Source: Acidobacteriota bacterium (GTDB lineage: Bacteria; Acidobacteriota; Terriglobia; Acidiferrales; UBA7541). From it: a stretch of DNA of 43,827 nucleotides. The stretch spans positions 1 through 43,827 of the forward strand of contig QHYE01000097.1 in NCBI GenBank assembly GCA_003224055.1. Direction: 5' to 3'. The notes below the pieces were generated by a model. It searched no databases. It was given only the letters and a program-made list of their open reading frames with translations, and was not told the DNA's origin. A program made the translations under genes and the position numbers. Positions 26,035 through 35,187 of this stretch are shown one piece after another (within the stretch, counting starts at the first letter, position 1; every line of letters begins with the position of its first letter).

Positions 26035-27423
26035 ATGGAATCGGGTGCGATCTTGAAACAAAAGCTAAAGGCCCTTGCCGCCACGGGCAACTTAAGCACA
26101 GGATTTCAAGAGGAGAGCCTTGTTCGCGCGGTGCAGGAGGGTGCCAATTTCGTGGGCTGTGACGCTGGTACCACGGACTCGGGCCCGTATTACCTCGGCT
26201 CGGGAAATCCGCGAGGACCTCGTGAAGGCACGAAGCGAAACCTTCGCATCATGCTTCGTGAAGCCCTGCGAGCCGGCATCCCCGTCATCGTTGGCTCAGC
26301 CGGACACGCCGGCGGCAGGCCGCATCTCGAATGGACTGTCGAGATTGTCAAGGAACTGGCGCGGGAGAACCAGTGGCGCTTCAAGCTTGCCGCCATCGAC
26401 AGCGAGATAAACAAAGAGGACTTGCTTCATGCATTTCGTAGAGGTGAACTCACCCCCCTGCGTCCGGCTCCTGATCTAAATGAGGGCACTCTTCAGCGGG
26501 CTGAGCGATTCGTAGCGATGATGGGAATCGAGCCGATCCAGGCCGCGCTAAAGGCAGGCGCCCAGGTCGTCATTGCGGGCCGTTGCAGCGACGTCGCAAT
26601 TTATGCAGCGTTGCCAGTTCTCAAAGGAATTCCAAGGCATGTGGCGTTTCATGCCGGGAAAATCCTGGAATGCGGGGCGGCGACCGTTGCACAGCGTCTG
26701 TACGCGGACTGTATGGCAGCGGAGTTGGACCAAGAGGGGTTCACTGTGGAGCCCCCTAATCCGGCCCTGCGCTGCACCCCGCAAAGTGTTGCTGCTCACA
26801 CTTTGTATGAAAATGCGGACCCGTACTACCTCGTAGAGTCAGGGGGCGCGCTTGATACGACCGCTGCGCAATATGAGGCAATAAGCGACCGCGCCGTGCG
26901 CGTGAGCGGGAGCCGGTTTGTGGCGTCCGAAAAATACACCGTTCGCATCGAAGGAGCGGCTTTGGCAGGGTATCGTTCGATTGTGGTGGCGGGGATACGA
27001 GATCCCTTGATCTTGCGCCAACTTGACGAATTCTTGAGGAGTCTGCGGACTGTCGTTGAGCGAAAAATAGAGGACAGCTTGAAGTTACCTGGCGATGCCT
27101 ATACGCTCAGTTTTCGAGTGTACGGGCGCAATGGCTCGCTGGGTCACCTTGAACCTGTTTCGGGATTCGAGGGTCATGAGGTTGGATTGATCATTGATGT
27201 GGTCGCATCCTCACAATCGATGGCCGCGGATATCTTGCCGCTTGTGTGGCACACCGGACTTCATCACCCGATTCCGGAACAAGAAGGATTGATCAGCAAT
27301 TTTGCATTTCCATTTTCGCCGCCCGGGATTGATGTCGGTCCCGTTTATCAGTTCTGCGTCAACCACGTGTGGCAGCTGAATAATCCTTGCGAGCCATTTC
27401 GGACAACGATTGAAGATCTGTGA
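26035..27423 (+). CDS. AtuA/DUF1446-like protein (acyclic terpene utilization AtuA family)
   Basis: About 462 residues. Recognised by recall of the family sequence: GANFVGCDAGTTDSGPYYLGSG, GIPVIVGSAGHAGGRPHLEWT, VIAGRCSDVAIYAALP, ILECGAATVAQR, VEPPNPALRCTPQSVAAHTLYENADPY, VRVSGSRFV and VVAGIRDPLILRQLD. The start is unsettled: ATG 26035 has no ribosome site, TTG 26008 follows GGAG at short spacing, and TTG 25993 overlaps the transporter stop. The family is named from citronellol/geraniol degradation in Pseudomonas, but this branch with a separate DUF4387 partner is usually beside organic-acid genes; its reaction is not established. Translationally coupled to the next gene. Confidence 0.8.
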   Translation: MESGAILKQKLKALAATGNLSTGFQEESLVRAVQEGANFVGCDAGTTDSGPYYLGSGNPRGPREGTKRNLRIMLREALRAGIPVIVGSAGHAGGRPHLEWTVEIVKELARENQWRFKLAAIDSEINKEDLLHAFRRGELTPLRPAPDLNEGTLQRAERFVAMMGIEPIQAALKAGAQVVIAGRCSDVAIYAALPVLKGIPRHVAFHAGKILECGAATVAQRLYADCMAAELDQEGFTVEPPNPALRCTPQSVAAHTLYENADPYYLVESGGALDTTAAQYEAISDRAVRVSGSRFVASEKYTVRIEGAALAGYRSIVVAGIRDPLILRQLDEFLRSLRTVVERKIEDSLKLPGDAYTLSFRVYGRNGSLGHLEPVSGFEGHEVGLIIDVVASSQSMAADILPLVWHTGLHHPIPEQEGLISNFAFPFSPPGIDVGPVYQFCVNHVWQLNNPCEPFRTTIEDL

Positions 27424-27752
27424 ATTTGGACGGCAAAATGAAGGAACTCTGGGAATTTACGAAGCTCATTCGAAGCAAGAATGCAGGGCCATTCGAGCTT
27501 ACCTTCGACATCATGTTCAAGGACGCCGATTGCTTCGATCAGGTCATGAAGAGCGGCAAGCTCTCCGCAGAGGCAATCGCGGAACTTTATAAAATAGAGC
27601 TGGGTCAAGTGCAGTTCTTTGCGATTAAGCAGCTGCTGACAGTCAAAATTTCAATACCCAGGCGAGTTTTCTCTGGGGATGTGCAGGATACAGATGTTTA
27701 CGGCGGGCAGTTTCACGGCCCACTTGTTCGGATGGCGGTAGAATCGAGCTAG
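27420..27752 (+). CDS. DUF4387-family protein, partner of the AtuA-like protein
   Basis: 110 residues, GTG start overlapping the previous stop (GTGA) with GAAGAT upstream. It contains LIRSKNAGPFELTFDIMF near the start and the closing DTDVYGGQFHGPLV, both hallmarks of DUF4387. In many genomes this domain follows the AtuA-like protein or is fused to it, so the two are probably subunits of one enzyme. No catalytic residues can be named with confidence. The gene is the last of the forward group that begins with the MFS transporter and is convergent with the TonB-type gene at 31292. Confidence 0.85.
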   Translation: MNLDGKMKELWEFTKLIRSKNAGPFELTFDIMFKDADCFDQVMKSGKLSAEAIAELYKIELGQVQFFAIKQLLTVKISIPRRVFSGDVQDTDVYGGQFHGPLVRMAVESS

Positions 27753-27776
27753 AGAGTTTGGGTTTGCACTGCCACT

Positions 27777-27810
27777 TCGCATTCCCGTCCGGTGAAGGCC
27801 GGGAATGCGA
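27777..27810. terminator. Inverted repeat between convergent genes, possible two-way terminator
   Basis: TCGCATTCCCG at 27777-27787 pairs with CGGGAATGCGA at 27800-27810, an 11-base perfect stem that can extend by CC/GG past one mismatch, leaving a short loop. It lies 25 bases after one stop codon and 24 bases before the other of two convergent genes. No T-tract follows on either strand, so it is either a weak terminator or a transcript-end stabiliser. Confidence 0.5.
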
Positions 27811-27833
27811 TAGCAGCTAGTGCGTAACGAAAG

Positions 27834-30800
27834 CTAAAAGATAATCTTGATGGCAAATTGAATCTCTCGCGCCGTCGTGGTCGTTCTCGACAGCAAACCC
27901 GCCACTCCAGTATCTGCTCCCGACGAATCGAAGATGTCGGAGTTGTCGGGCGTGGTGGGCGGAGCAAAGTTGGCGTGGTTGAGAATGTTGAAAATCTCAA
28001 CCCGGAACTGTACGTTGAAATTTTCCGAGATTCTCCTAATGTGGTTGTTTTTGAACACCGAGAAATCCAGGGATGTTATGCCTGGGCCGATCATGATGTT
28101 GCGACCTGCGTTGCCGCGGAGGTTGAAGCATCTTAGATCTCCTGCAGGTAGTGGCCCCCCGAAAGTGGGAGGTGCAGGGTCGCAATTCGCCGTCCAGAAA
28201 GCCATATCGGGTGCGGTGGGAACTGCGAAGCACTCCGTCTTGACGTAATTGTTGGCGTTACCGGGATTCGTGAGGCTCTTGCAACCAGCACCGCCGAGCC
28301 GGTTCGGGAAAGCCCAGTCGTCCGAGCTGAGCGTTCCGGTCGGATCATCACCCGTGCCCCACGTGGGCGTGAACGGCACTCCATCGCTGGCTGTAAAGAT
28401 CACCCCGAGTTGCCAGCCATCGCTCAGCCAATGCGCAGGGCCGCTGAAAGATTTGGGCGACGGAACCTCCCAGGTGCCATTTAGGACCAGTGTGCGCCCG
28501 ATGCTGAAATCGGAGAGAGCGCGGCTCAACTTCGGGTCAAACGCAAACTGCAGGCTCGAAATTGAATTTCCAAACGCATCGCCTGCCACTGTCGCCGAAC
28601 TAGTATCAATACTCTTGCCCCACGTAAAAGTGCCTTGCATTTGAAAACCGTGGCTCATGCGCTTGGCCAACTGTGTTTCGAGCGCATTATAGTAGGAGCG
28701 CCCTTGATAAAACATTCCGCGCACCGAGCCAAAACCCTCATTGTTGCGTGAGGGTGGGGCGCAAAGGTTGGGGTCGTCCGGAGGCGCATTGGGATCAGTC
28801 GCATTGCATGGTGGCGTGGACGTGAAGACGTTGCCCTGGATATCCACTTTCGGCCAGAGATACCCAGCCGGCTTGAGCGTCGGGATGACCAGGCTAGCAT
28901 CATCCAAGCGGTAGGGCTGATGTACCCCGCGCGAGCCCACGTAGGCAACCATGGCCGTCAGATTCGGCATTAGCTGGTACTGGACGTTGAGGTTCCATTG
29001 CGTCACGTAGTTGCGTTTGGGGCTGGGATCGATATATGTGGCACGCAATTTGTTCGACGGAAGGGGTGGAAGGGTGTTGAAAAACGTTCCCGAACCCGGA
29101 TTGTTTATAGATGTGTACTGAAAGAAGGGTGCTGCCAATGTCGTCAGAAGTGTGAACTGATAAGGCAGGGGGAGCACATCAAACAGCCCGGCTCCGCCAC
29201 GGATCGCCATCTTCCCATTGCGCAAGGGGTCCCATGCAAAACCCAAGCGTGGCTCGAAATTCTTCGTCGTGGGATTGTTGAAGAAGGAGCCGGTCCCGGC
29301 ACAGCCCGCGACAGCCACTCCACATACGGGTTGTTCGTCCCTGAGGTTTCTCAGGACCGCGATTTTTCCGTTGGTCTCGGTGGGCACACTGGTCATCTCG
29401 TAACGCAGCCCCAGATTCAGTGTGAGGTTGGACTTCCAGCGCCAGTCATCCTGCAGATACAGACCGAAGAGGGTTTGGCGAAGGTTTCGCGGTGAGAGCG
29501 TGCTAGCGATTCCGCCTTGGAACTTGCTCGGATTGTTCGCGTAGAAATTCTGCAAGCTGCCAAACTTGAAGATTCCATTGGGATCGGAAAGAGCCCTTAT
29601 ATTTAGCAACATACGCTCGACGGTGCCGCCAAACTTGATTGTGTGTTTACCTTTGTTGATGAACGCGTCGTCATACGCTTGGAAGGAATTCCAATGGTAG
29701 AAGTACGCGGACTCTCCGGCCACGCCACCCAAGAAGGGGGTGATTCCAGAAATAAATACTTGCGGTGCTGTTCGGCCGGAAAATGTGCCCAGGGATGTGT
29801 CGGCCGCCTCCGGGATCAGGGCCTTCAGGCCCTGGTTGTTGTCCACCACCTCGTAGTTGTAGCCAAAACGCACCGTATTGGCGAAGCTGGGCTTAAAGAG
29901 ATGGGTCTCCTCCAGGACAGCGATCTGCCTCGAGCTCTTGCTACCGAGTAAAACGTTATTGACGCCGTCCGGGGATGTGAAAGCCGTCTTGTCGTATAGG
30001 TAGGTGCCGGACGCATTGTCCTTCTCGGAAAACTTGTGATCCAGCCTCGTGGTGAAGAAGTTTTCATTGACGACCTGCTGACCGGCGAATCTGTATTTTG
30101 ATATGTCTGCGCTGTCCGTAGGGCTTTCGTTGGGGGAGGGCAGGTGGTAAAACGGGAGGTAAAGTAAGGCCTGATTATCTACACAGACGTTCGACTGCCC
30201 AGGCACAATTAGTGTTGTTCCGGGGGGGCACGAAGCCACCGGAGGATCTCCGTTGTCGAGGATTCCGTTGCGGGCATTGAGGGACGGAACTGTAGTCAGA
30301 GCGGTTATGCCCTTCGACTGTCGGATGCCTTCATAGTCCGCGAAGAAGAAAGTGCGGTTCTTTATGATGGGGCCGCCGATCGCGCCGCCAAATTGGTTTC
30401 GCTTAAAAGAAGGGATTTTGGCGCCATCGAAAAAATTCCTGGCGTCGAGTGCGCTGTTTCGGAGAAATTCGTAGACACTCCCATGCAGTCCATTGGTTCC
30501 AGAGCGCGTAATGGCATTGACGACGCCTCCGGAAGTCTTGCCGTACTCTGCGGAATAATTGCTCGTGAGGACTGAAAATTCCTGGATGGCATCTACGCCT
30601 AAGTTTCCGCCCAGCACGCTGCCCGGTGCTCCATTCGCGTAGTCGTTGATACTGGCGCCATCGAGACGATAATTGTTCTGCTGCGGCCGGGCGCCGGAGA
30701 TGGTTAACTGCTGCCCGAAACCGCGATTGCCGCGGTCCGCACCGACGGCGAAAGTCGGTTGAGTCTGAATCGTATCCACACCGGGCTGGAGGGCTGCCAA

Positions 30801-31292
30801 GTCCGTCCAACTGCGGCCATTGAGAGGCAGCTCGCGGACGGTAGTGGCGTTGACCGTGGCACTAATTTCTGAACTGGTAGTTTGTATGGCCGGTGCATCG
30901 GTGGTGACTTCTACCTTATGAGAGATTGTCCCGATGCGCAGGACGAGGTCAAAGACTTGCTGCGACCCCACACTGATCCTGATTCCCGACTTAGTCTCGG
31001 TGTCAAATCCCTTTGTGGAGATTGTGACCTGGTAGTCTCCGGGCAGCAAGTTCGCTGCTATGTAAAAGCCATCCGAGTTCGTCGTAACCGTCGTAGTAAT
31101 TCCGGTCGCCACATTCCGGATCGAAACCTGTGCTTGAGGCACATATTTGTCCGAAGGGTCAGTGATCGTGCCGGAGAGCGTTCCCCCTGCAACCTGGCCG
31201 CGGGCCGGTACTGAAAAACAAATACTTATTGTGAAAAGGACAGTCATCGTGCAGCAAAACAAATATCCCACAGAAATTTTTCGAGAGGACAC
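27834..31292 (-). CDS. Oar-like TonB-dependent outer-membrane protein 2
   Basis: 1152 residues from a GTG start with a near-perfect ribosome site GGAGGTGAT. Signal peptide (about 1-32, ending ARGQ), then the regulatory Ig-like domain (about 36-120, GGTLSGTITDPSDKYVPQAQVSIRN), the plug with VRELPLNGRSWTDLAALQPGVD and TSGGVVNAITRSGTNGLHGSVYEFLRN, and a beta-barrel ending in terminal phenylalanine (KIIF). It is paralogous to the product at 16920-20243. It is encoded 53 bases after a sensor kinase gene in the same direction, so it may be both target and part of the operon of that two-component system. A TTA-repeat element overlaps the kinase stop just upstream. Confidence 0.93.
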   Translation of the reverse strand: MSSRKISVGYLFCCTMTVLFTISICFSVPARGQVAGGTLSGTITDPSDKYVPQAQVSIRNVATGITTTVTTNSDGFYIAANLLPGDYQVTISTKGFDTETKSGIRISVGSQQVFDLVLRIGTISHKVEVTTDAPAIQTTSSEISATVNATTVRELPLNGRSWTDLAALQPGVDTIQTQPTFAVGADRGNRGFGQQLTISGARPQQNNYRLDGASINDYANGAPGSVLGGNLGVDAIQEFSVLTSNYSAEYGKTSGGVVNAITRSGTNGLHGSVYEFLRNSALDARNFFDGAKIPSFKRNQFGGAIGGPIIKNRTFFFADYEGIRQSKGITALTTVPSLNARNGILDNGDPPVASCPPGTTLIVPGQSNVCVDNQALLYLPFYHLPSPNESPTDSADISKYRFAGQQVVNENFFTTRLDHKFSEKDNASGTYLYDKTAFTSPDGVNNVLLGSKSSRQIAVLEETHLFKPSFANTVRFGYNYEVVDNNQGLKALIPEAADTSLGTFSGRTAPQVFISGITPFLGGVAGESAYFYHWNSFQAYDDAFINKGKHTIKFGGTVERMLLNIRALSDPNGIFKFGSLQNFYANNPSKFQGGIASTLSPRNLRQTLFGLYLQDDWRWKSNLTLNLGLRYEMTSVPTETNGKIAVLRNLRDEQPVCGVAVAGCAGTGSFFNNPTTKNFEPRLGFAWDPLRNGKMAIRGGAGLFDVLPLPYQFTLLTTLAAPFFQYTSINNPGSGTFFNTLPPLPSNKLRATYIDPSPKRNYVTQWNLNVQYQLMPNLTAMVAYVGSRGVHQPYRLDDASLVIPTLKPAGYLWPKVDIQGNVFTSTPPCNATDPNAPPDDPNLCAPPSRNNEGFGSVRGMFYQGRSYYNALETQLAKRMSHGFQMQGTFTWGKSIDTSSATVAGDAFGNSISSLQFAFDPKLSRALSDFSIGRTLVLNGTWEVPSPKSFSGPAHWLSDGWQLGVIFTASDGVPFTPTWGTGDDPTGTLSSDDWAFPNRLGGAGCKSLTNPGNANNYVKTECFAVPTAPDMAFWTANCDPAPPTFGGPLPAGDLRCFNLRGNAGRNIMIGPGITSLDFSVFKNNHIRRISENFNVQFRVEIFNILNHANFAPPTTPDNSDIFDSSGADTGVAGLLSRTTTTAREIQFAIKIIF

Positions 31293-31345
31293 TAGATCAC
31301 CTCCATCATTGGGGTTGAGCCTAGTGCAGAGCCCAGGATGATGCC

Positions 31346-31372
31346 TTAACGCAAAATTAATTTCTGTTTAGG
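31346..31372 (-). promoter_or_regulatory. TTA direct-repeat element, copy 2 (upstream of TonB-type gene 2)
   Basis: TTA-led units at 31346, 31357 and 31368: TTAACGCAAAA, TTAATTTCTGT, TTAGG. The first unit is also the stop codon of the kinase gene, so the element lies within its last codons. It ends about 54 bases before the GTG of the TonB-type gene. Of 27 bases only four differ from copy 3 at 34833-34859. Confidence 0.65.
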
Positions 31373-32773
31373 TGTGATTTCGAGAACGGCTTCCTGTGGA
31401 TGAGTAATGGGCAGTATCACGGTAAAGGTTGAACCGACTCCCACTGTGCTCTCGCACTCAATGGCGCCACCCTGGGCGATGGCGATGGCCTGCGCAATGG
31501 CCAGACCGAGCCCTCCGCTCTGGGCGTCACCGCTATTCAAAGGTGCGGCCCGGTAGAACCGATCAAAGATAAACGGTAAGTGCTCCGGTGAGATCCCGAC
31601 TCCTTGATCTTGAAAACGTGCTTGAATCGCCCCGTCTCGAACCCCCAACGTCACGCGGATGCGCGTACCATCGGGGGAATACTTGATCGCATTGTCGAGA
31701 AAAATCAAAAACAGTTGGTGCAGGAAGGCCTCATCTCCAGTCCAGGCCACTTCCTCGTTCAAATTCCGTACGATGGACATATTCTTCGTGCGCGCGCGCG
31801 AGGCGGCTAGCGAGCAAGCTTCTTCGAGAACCTCGTTGATGTAAAGCGGTTCCCGGACCAAATGTAATTGCCCGGCGTCGGCCATCGAGAGAGTGAACAG
31901 ACCTTCCACGATCCGCGTCAGTTTCTTGAACTCATCGTCGAATACGCAAAGAGTCTGGCGATATTCTTCCGCGCTTCGTGGTTTAGAGAGCAGCAGCTCT
32001 GTCTCGCCGTGAAGTACTGCGAGTGGAGTGCGCAACTCGTGCGAAGCGTCTGTCACAAATTGGCGTAACTGGAGAACGGCCGAATCAACGCCCTTCAATA
32101 GATGATTAAACGTTACCGCCAATCGCCCAAGCTCATCATGAGGGGAACACACCGGCAGCGGTGTCCAAAACCCTTGTCGGTTTGTCACACGTTTAGCCAT
32201 CAGAGCAGCATGTCTGGTCAGCTCCTTGATTGGCGCAAGGCTTCTCCCGACGTAAAGTGCTGATATTGCGGCGGTCAGCAGGAGGCTTAAAGGAAAAAGC
32301 AGCAAGGCCACTCTTCCAAAGCTGTCGAGCACTCGGTTAGTCCCAAAGGTAGGGATGGCCACGGCAAAAATAAGCGCCTGATTTCCTTGCTGAAAAGGAA
32401 TGAGCGCCACGCGCACCGTTTCTCCGTTCTCGAGGGAAGCTATCCCGAAAGTCGGCTGCGAATCGGCCAGGTTCAGCCCAGTTAGCTTCATCCGTGCATC
32501 GAGATTCTTGGACTGCTGGAGGACGTGGCCATTTTGGTCCAGGAGCTCAAAGAACTCGCCCGGAAGGTCTAGCCGGTTTACGTCCTTCGCGTCGGGTTCG
32601 GTGACCATGTCAGAAATGATGGGCCGTGCGGTCTCAAGCAACTGACGATTGAGCTGGGTATGGACCGTATGGGCCAGCAGGCCCCAAAACGCCAGGTAGG
32701 ACCCAGCTAGAAGTACTCCGACAACGGTGCAGAAAAGCAGCATCATCCGGAGACGGAGTGTTCCGACTTTCAT
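31346..32773 (-). CDS. Membrane sensor histidine kinase (receptor-linked)
   Basis: 475 residues: transmembrane helix at about 10-32, periplasmic sensor about 33-150, second helix about 153-178, HAMP, H-box FVTDASHELRTP with His245, N-box FLDNAIKYSPDG, G1 DQGVGISPE, F-box IFDRFYRAAP, G2 GGLGLAIAQ. All motifs are intact. The start overlaps the regulator's stop by four bases. This kinase sits between a propeller/regulator pair and a TonB-type receptor, so it may sense the availability of the ligand handled by those envelope proteins. The sensor domain itself is not recognisable. Confidence 0.93.
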   Translation of the reverse strand: MKVGTLRLRMMLLFCTVVGVLLAGSYLAFWGLLAHTVHTQLNRQLLETARPIISDMVTEPDAKDVNRLDLPGEFFELLDQNGHVLQQSKNLDARMKLTGLNLADSQPTFGIASLENGETVRVALIPFQQGNQALIFAVAIPTFGTNRVLDSFGRVALLLFPLSLLLTAAISALYVGRSLAPIKELTRHAALMAKRVTNRQGFWTPLPVCSPHDELGRLAVTFNHLLKGVDSAVLQLRQFVTDASHELRTPLAVLHGETELLLSKPRSAEEYRQTLCVFDDEFKKLTRIVEGLFTLSMADAGQLHLVREPLYINEVLEEACSLAASRARTKNMSIVRNLNEEVAWTGDEAFLHQLFLIFLDNAIKYSPDGTRIRVTLGVRDGAIQARFQDQGVGISPEHLPFIFDRFYRAAPLNSGDAQSGGLGLAIAQAIAIAQGGAIECESTVGVGSTFTVILPITHPQEAVLEITPKQKLILR

Positions 32774-33447
32774 GACCCTGGTGTCCCCAAGCGGTACCCT
32801 ACGCCGCGGATGGTATGGATCAGCTTTACGGAGCGGTCTTGATCAATCTTCTGGCGAAGGCGATTGATGTACACCTCAACGAGATTAGTTTCGCTGTCAA
32901 AATGGCAATCCCAAACATGTTCTACGATCTCACTGCGGGTAATGAGCTCAGGTGCCCGAAGCAATAGCAGCTCAAGGAGGGCGAATTCTCTGGACGTGAG
33001 GGGGATCGTCTCTTTGTCCCGTGTAGCGCGGCGGCGATGACGGTCGAGTATTAAGTCTGCGTAACTGAGTCTGGCGTTGCCGCTGTGGAAGCCCCGCCGA
33101 ACGAGTGCCCGCACACGTGCAAGGAGTTCGGCCAAGACGAACGGTTTCGTCAAGTAGTCGTCGGCGCCTGCATCCAATCCTTCGACACGCTGCTCGACCA
33201 ATCCTCGCGCCGTGAGCATCAGGACAGGCACTTCTATTCCTTGCTGGCGCAACTCGCGGCAGACTTCGATTCCACTAAGGTCGGGCAAACGCACATCCAG
33301 AAGAATGGCGTCGTAAGGGACGTCAGCACCTAGTTCAAGTGCTTTCCGGCCCGTTTCCGCCACATCCACCGCGTACGTGTTTTCCCTCAAGGCGCGTGCG
33401 ATAAAGCTGGCGACCTTCCGTTCGTCTTCGACTAAGAGAATCCGCAT
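32770..33447 (-). CDS. OmpR/PhoB-family response regulator (receptor-linked)
   Basis: 225 residues from ATG 33447, where the canonical MRILLVEDE start lies; the open frame extends 20 codons further to 33507 without receiver homology. Phospho-acceptor Asp51 in ILLDVRLP, Lys101 in LTKPFVL, and a C-terminal winged helix with LTSREFALLELLLLRAPELI and NLVEVYINRLRQKID. It is the best candidate to bind the four TTA direct-repeat elements, because two of these lie in its own gene group (upstream of the propeller gene at 34555 and upstream of the TonB-type gene). The regulator at 3040 is the alternative. Confidence 0.93.
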   Translation of the reverse strand: MRILLVEDERKVASFIARALRENTYAVDVAETGRKALELGADVPYDAILLDVRLPDLSGIEVCRELRQQGIEVPVLMLTARGLVEQRVEGLDAGADDYLTKPFVLAELLARVRALVRRGFHSGNARLSYADLILDRHRRRATRDKETIPLTSREFALLELLLLRAPELITRSEIVEHVWDCHFDSETNLVEVYINRLRQKIDQDRSVKLIHTIRGVGYRLGTPGS

Positions 33448-33544
33448 AGCCCCGCTCAATTCTCTCATAACGAGGCGCGTCGTAGCCTGCGTTGGTTCAA
33501 TACTCACCGCAGAATCCGGGTTCGATTACGAAGCACGCGCACTA

Positions 33545-34555
33545 TTACAGAACATCAAATACGAGCACCCTAGCGCTTGTGGTGCCGTGCTGCGGCACAG
33601 CGACAAAATAACGCTTCAATTCCGGCACTAGGCGCGCTGTCCTCCCCATGGGGCCTGTAGAGACGTTCGCTAGCAACTTGTAACTATCAGGGCTGGATTG
33701 CTCATAGATATCAACCGCACCATCACAGGCGGCATAGACACGCTTGCTCGCCGGATCGTAAGTAATATCGTCAACTCCCTTGGTGATAGGAAAAGACGTA
33801 ACTTCCTTGCCCGTTTGGGTATCCAGCACTGAAATCACTCCGCTGCGACAAGCGACAAACAAGCGATGGTTCGCTTCGTCAAGGGCCATCGCCACGTTGG
33901 GCTTGCATTGCGTTACGGGCCAGCTCGCTACGAGTTCGCGCTTCTCCCGATCCACAACAGAAATCTGGTTCCTAGCTCTGTTATTTAGATACATTTTCGA
34001 TGTGGACTTCTCCAACGCCATGGCCTCGAGAGTTTCTCCGTCAATCTTGAGGTCGGCCAATTTCTTTCCTGCGGTCGTATCAATGACGCTTAGCATCGAG
34101 TACGTTTGATGAACGTCCCCGCCACCGTTGTCGATATAGAGGTACTTGGTGACCGGATCGTATCCAATGGAATCCGCGTCCTCTAAGAGCTTCACGCTGG
34201 ACACGAGACCGTACGTTTTGCCATCGAAGATCTTCAAATCTCCCGCATCGCCGTCGGTAACGTAAATGCGGTTCAGATCCTCCCGATAGAGCACGGCGTG
34301 CGGCTTGCCAATGCCATCTATCTTGTGAACCAGTTTGCCTGTCTTCAAATCAAACACAACGACAGCATGGTAGCCTTCCGGAGTCGCAAACAGCCGCCCG
34401 CCTTTCAGGTCAATTCCGAAATGGTCGAAGTTCCCTTTAACCTCCGCAGGCAGCTCAAAAGTTTGGATCAGCTTGATTGGTGCAGCCATTTGACACCGGG
34501 CTTGGATTCCGAAGACCATGAGGGTCGCGACAAGGACTAAGGACCGTTTCTCCAT
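33545..34555 (-). CDS. Secreted YVTN-type beta-propeller protein (subfamily 2)
   Basis: 336 residues, signal peptide MEKRSLVLVATLMVFGIQARCQ, then IKLIQTFELPAEVKGNFDHFGIDLKGGRLF, the subfamily-2 opening. The repeats, KPHAVLYREDLNRIYVTDGDAGDLKIFDG and the closing TARLVPELKRYFVAVP are shared with the products at 15810 and 23409. It is followed at 97 bases by the response regulator, kinase and TonB-type receptor in the same direction. This repeats the propeller-plus-receptor pairing seen at 15810-20243. Confidence 0.88.
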   Translation of the reverse strand: MEKRSLVLVATLMVFGIQARCQMAAPIKLIQTFELPAEVKGNFDHFGIDLKGGRLFATPEGYHAVVVFDLKTGKLVHKIDGIGKPHAVLYREDLNRIYVTDGDAGDLKIFDGKTYGLVSSVKLLEDADSIGYDPVTKYLYIDNGGGDVHQTYSMLSVIDTTAGKKLADLKIDGETLEAMALEKSTSKMYLNNRARNQISVVDREKRELVASWPVTQCKPNVAMALDEANHRLFVACRSGVISVLDTQTGKEVTSFPITKGVDDITYDPASKRVYAACDGAVDIYEQSSPDSYKLLANVSTGPMGRTARLVPELKRYFVAVPQHGTTSARVLVFDVL

Positions 34556-35187
34556 TTTCTCTCCCTAAGATGAAATGCTTCTTACGTGAAACTAAGTTGC
34601 TAGCCGCAGCTCCATTCCGCTACGGCCTGTCCATGCGGTGGACTATCTTGCCCCTGCAGTGGCAGACACCAATGATTTTGCGCCAGGCTTGACCGGCTTC
34701 TTCGAAGACTCAGGTGTGTATCCAGATTTCCCTCTCCGAATCAGTCGGGCAAATGAGAGCCCGCTACAGGGGGGCTCAAGCTCCGCCAGAGCACACCACC
34801 ATAGAGCATAATTCATTCATTTCAGTTGAGACTTAAAACAAGATTAATTTCTGTTTAGCTGAAAGGCGATTGGTGTCGAGATCCTATCTGAAAACAGGCG
34901 CTTTAGAATGATTGTATGCTCTACATATTCGTTCACCCACTGGGACAGCCGTTGACTCACTTTGAACAGTGACGTAGCATCCGCCGAGTCGCGTGTCGAT
35001 TTTTCATTTTCGTCAGCGGTTTCATCGCCTCGATTCTCCAGTCGGCAAATGCGATCGTGTTATGAAAGCGGTATAAATTGTCAGGTCAGGAACCAACCTG
35101 ATGCGCCGCGTTGCCATAGTTACTTCCTCCAGACTGAGAAGGGGTTCCGGAACGCAGGAACTGGCACCCAGTGCATAACTGGAAGCT
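34556..35187. other. Long intergenic region between divergent gene groups
   Basis: About 630 bases without a convincing gene. It holds the TTA direct-repeat element at 34833-34859 and presumably the promoters of the reverse propeller-regulator-receptor group and of the forward phosphatase group. Reading frames here lack codon bias or recognisable products. No other repeat or RNA structure was noticed. Confidence 0.5.
34833..34859 (-). promoter_or_regulatory. TTA direct-repeat element, copy 3 (upstream of propeller-regulator-receptor group)
   Basis: TTA-led units at 34833, 34844 and 34855: TTAAAACAAGA, TTAATTTCTGT, TTAGC. It lies about 280 bases before the propeller gene at 34555. Reading on the reverse strand, AT-rich TGAATTATGCT follows within about 40 bases and could hold the -10 region. 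Confidence 0.6.
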
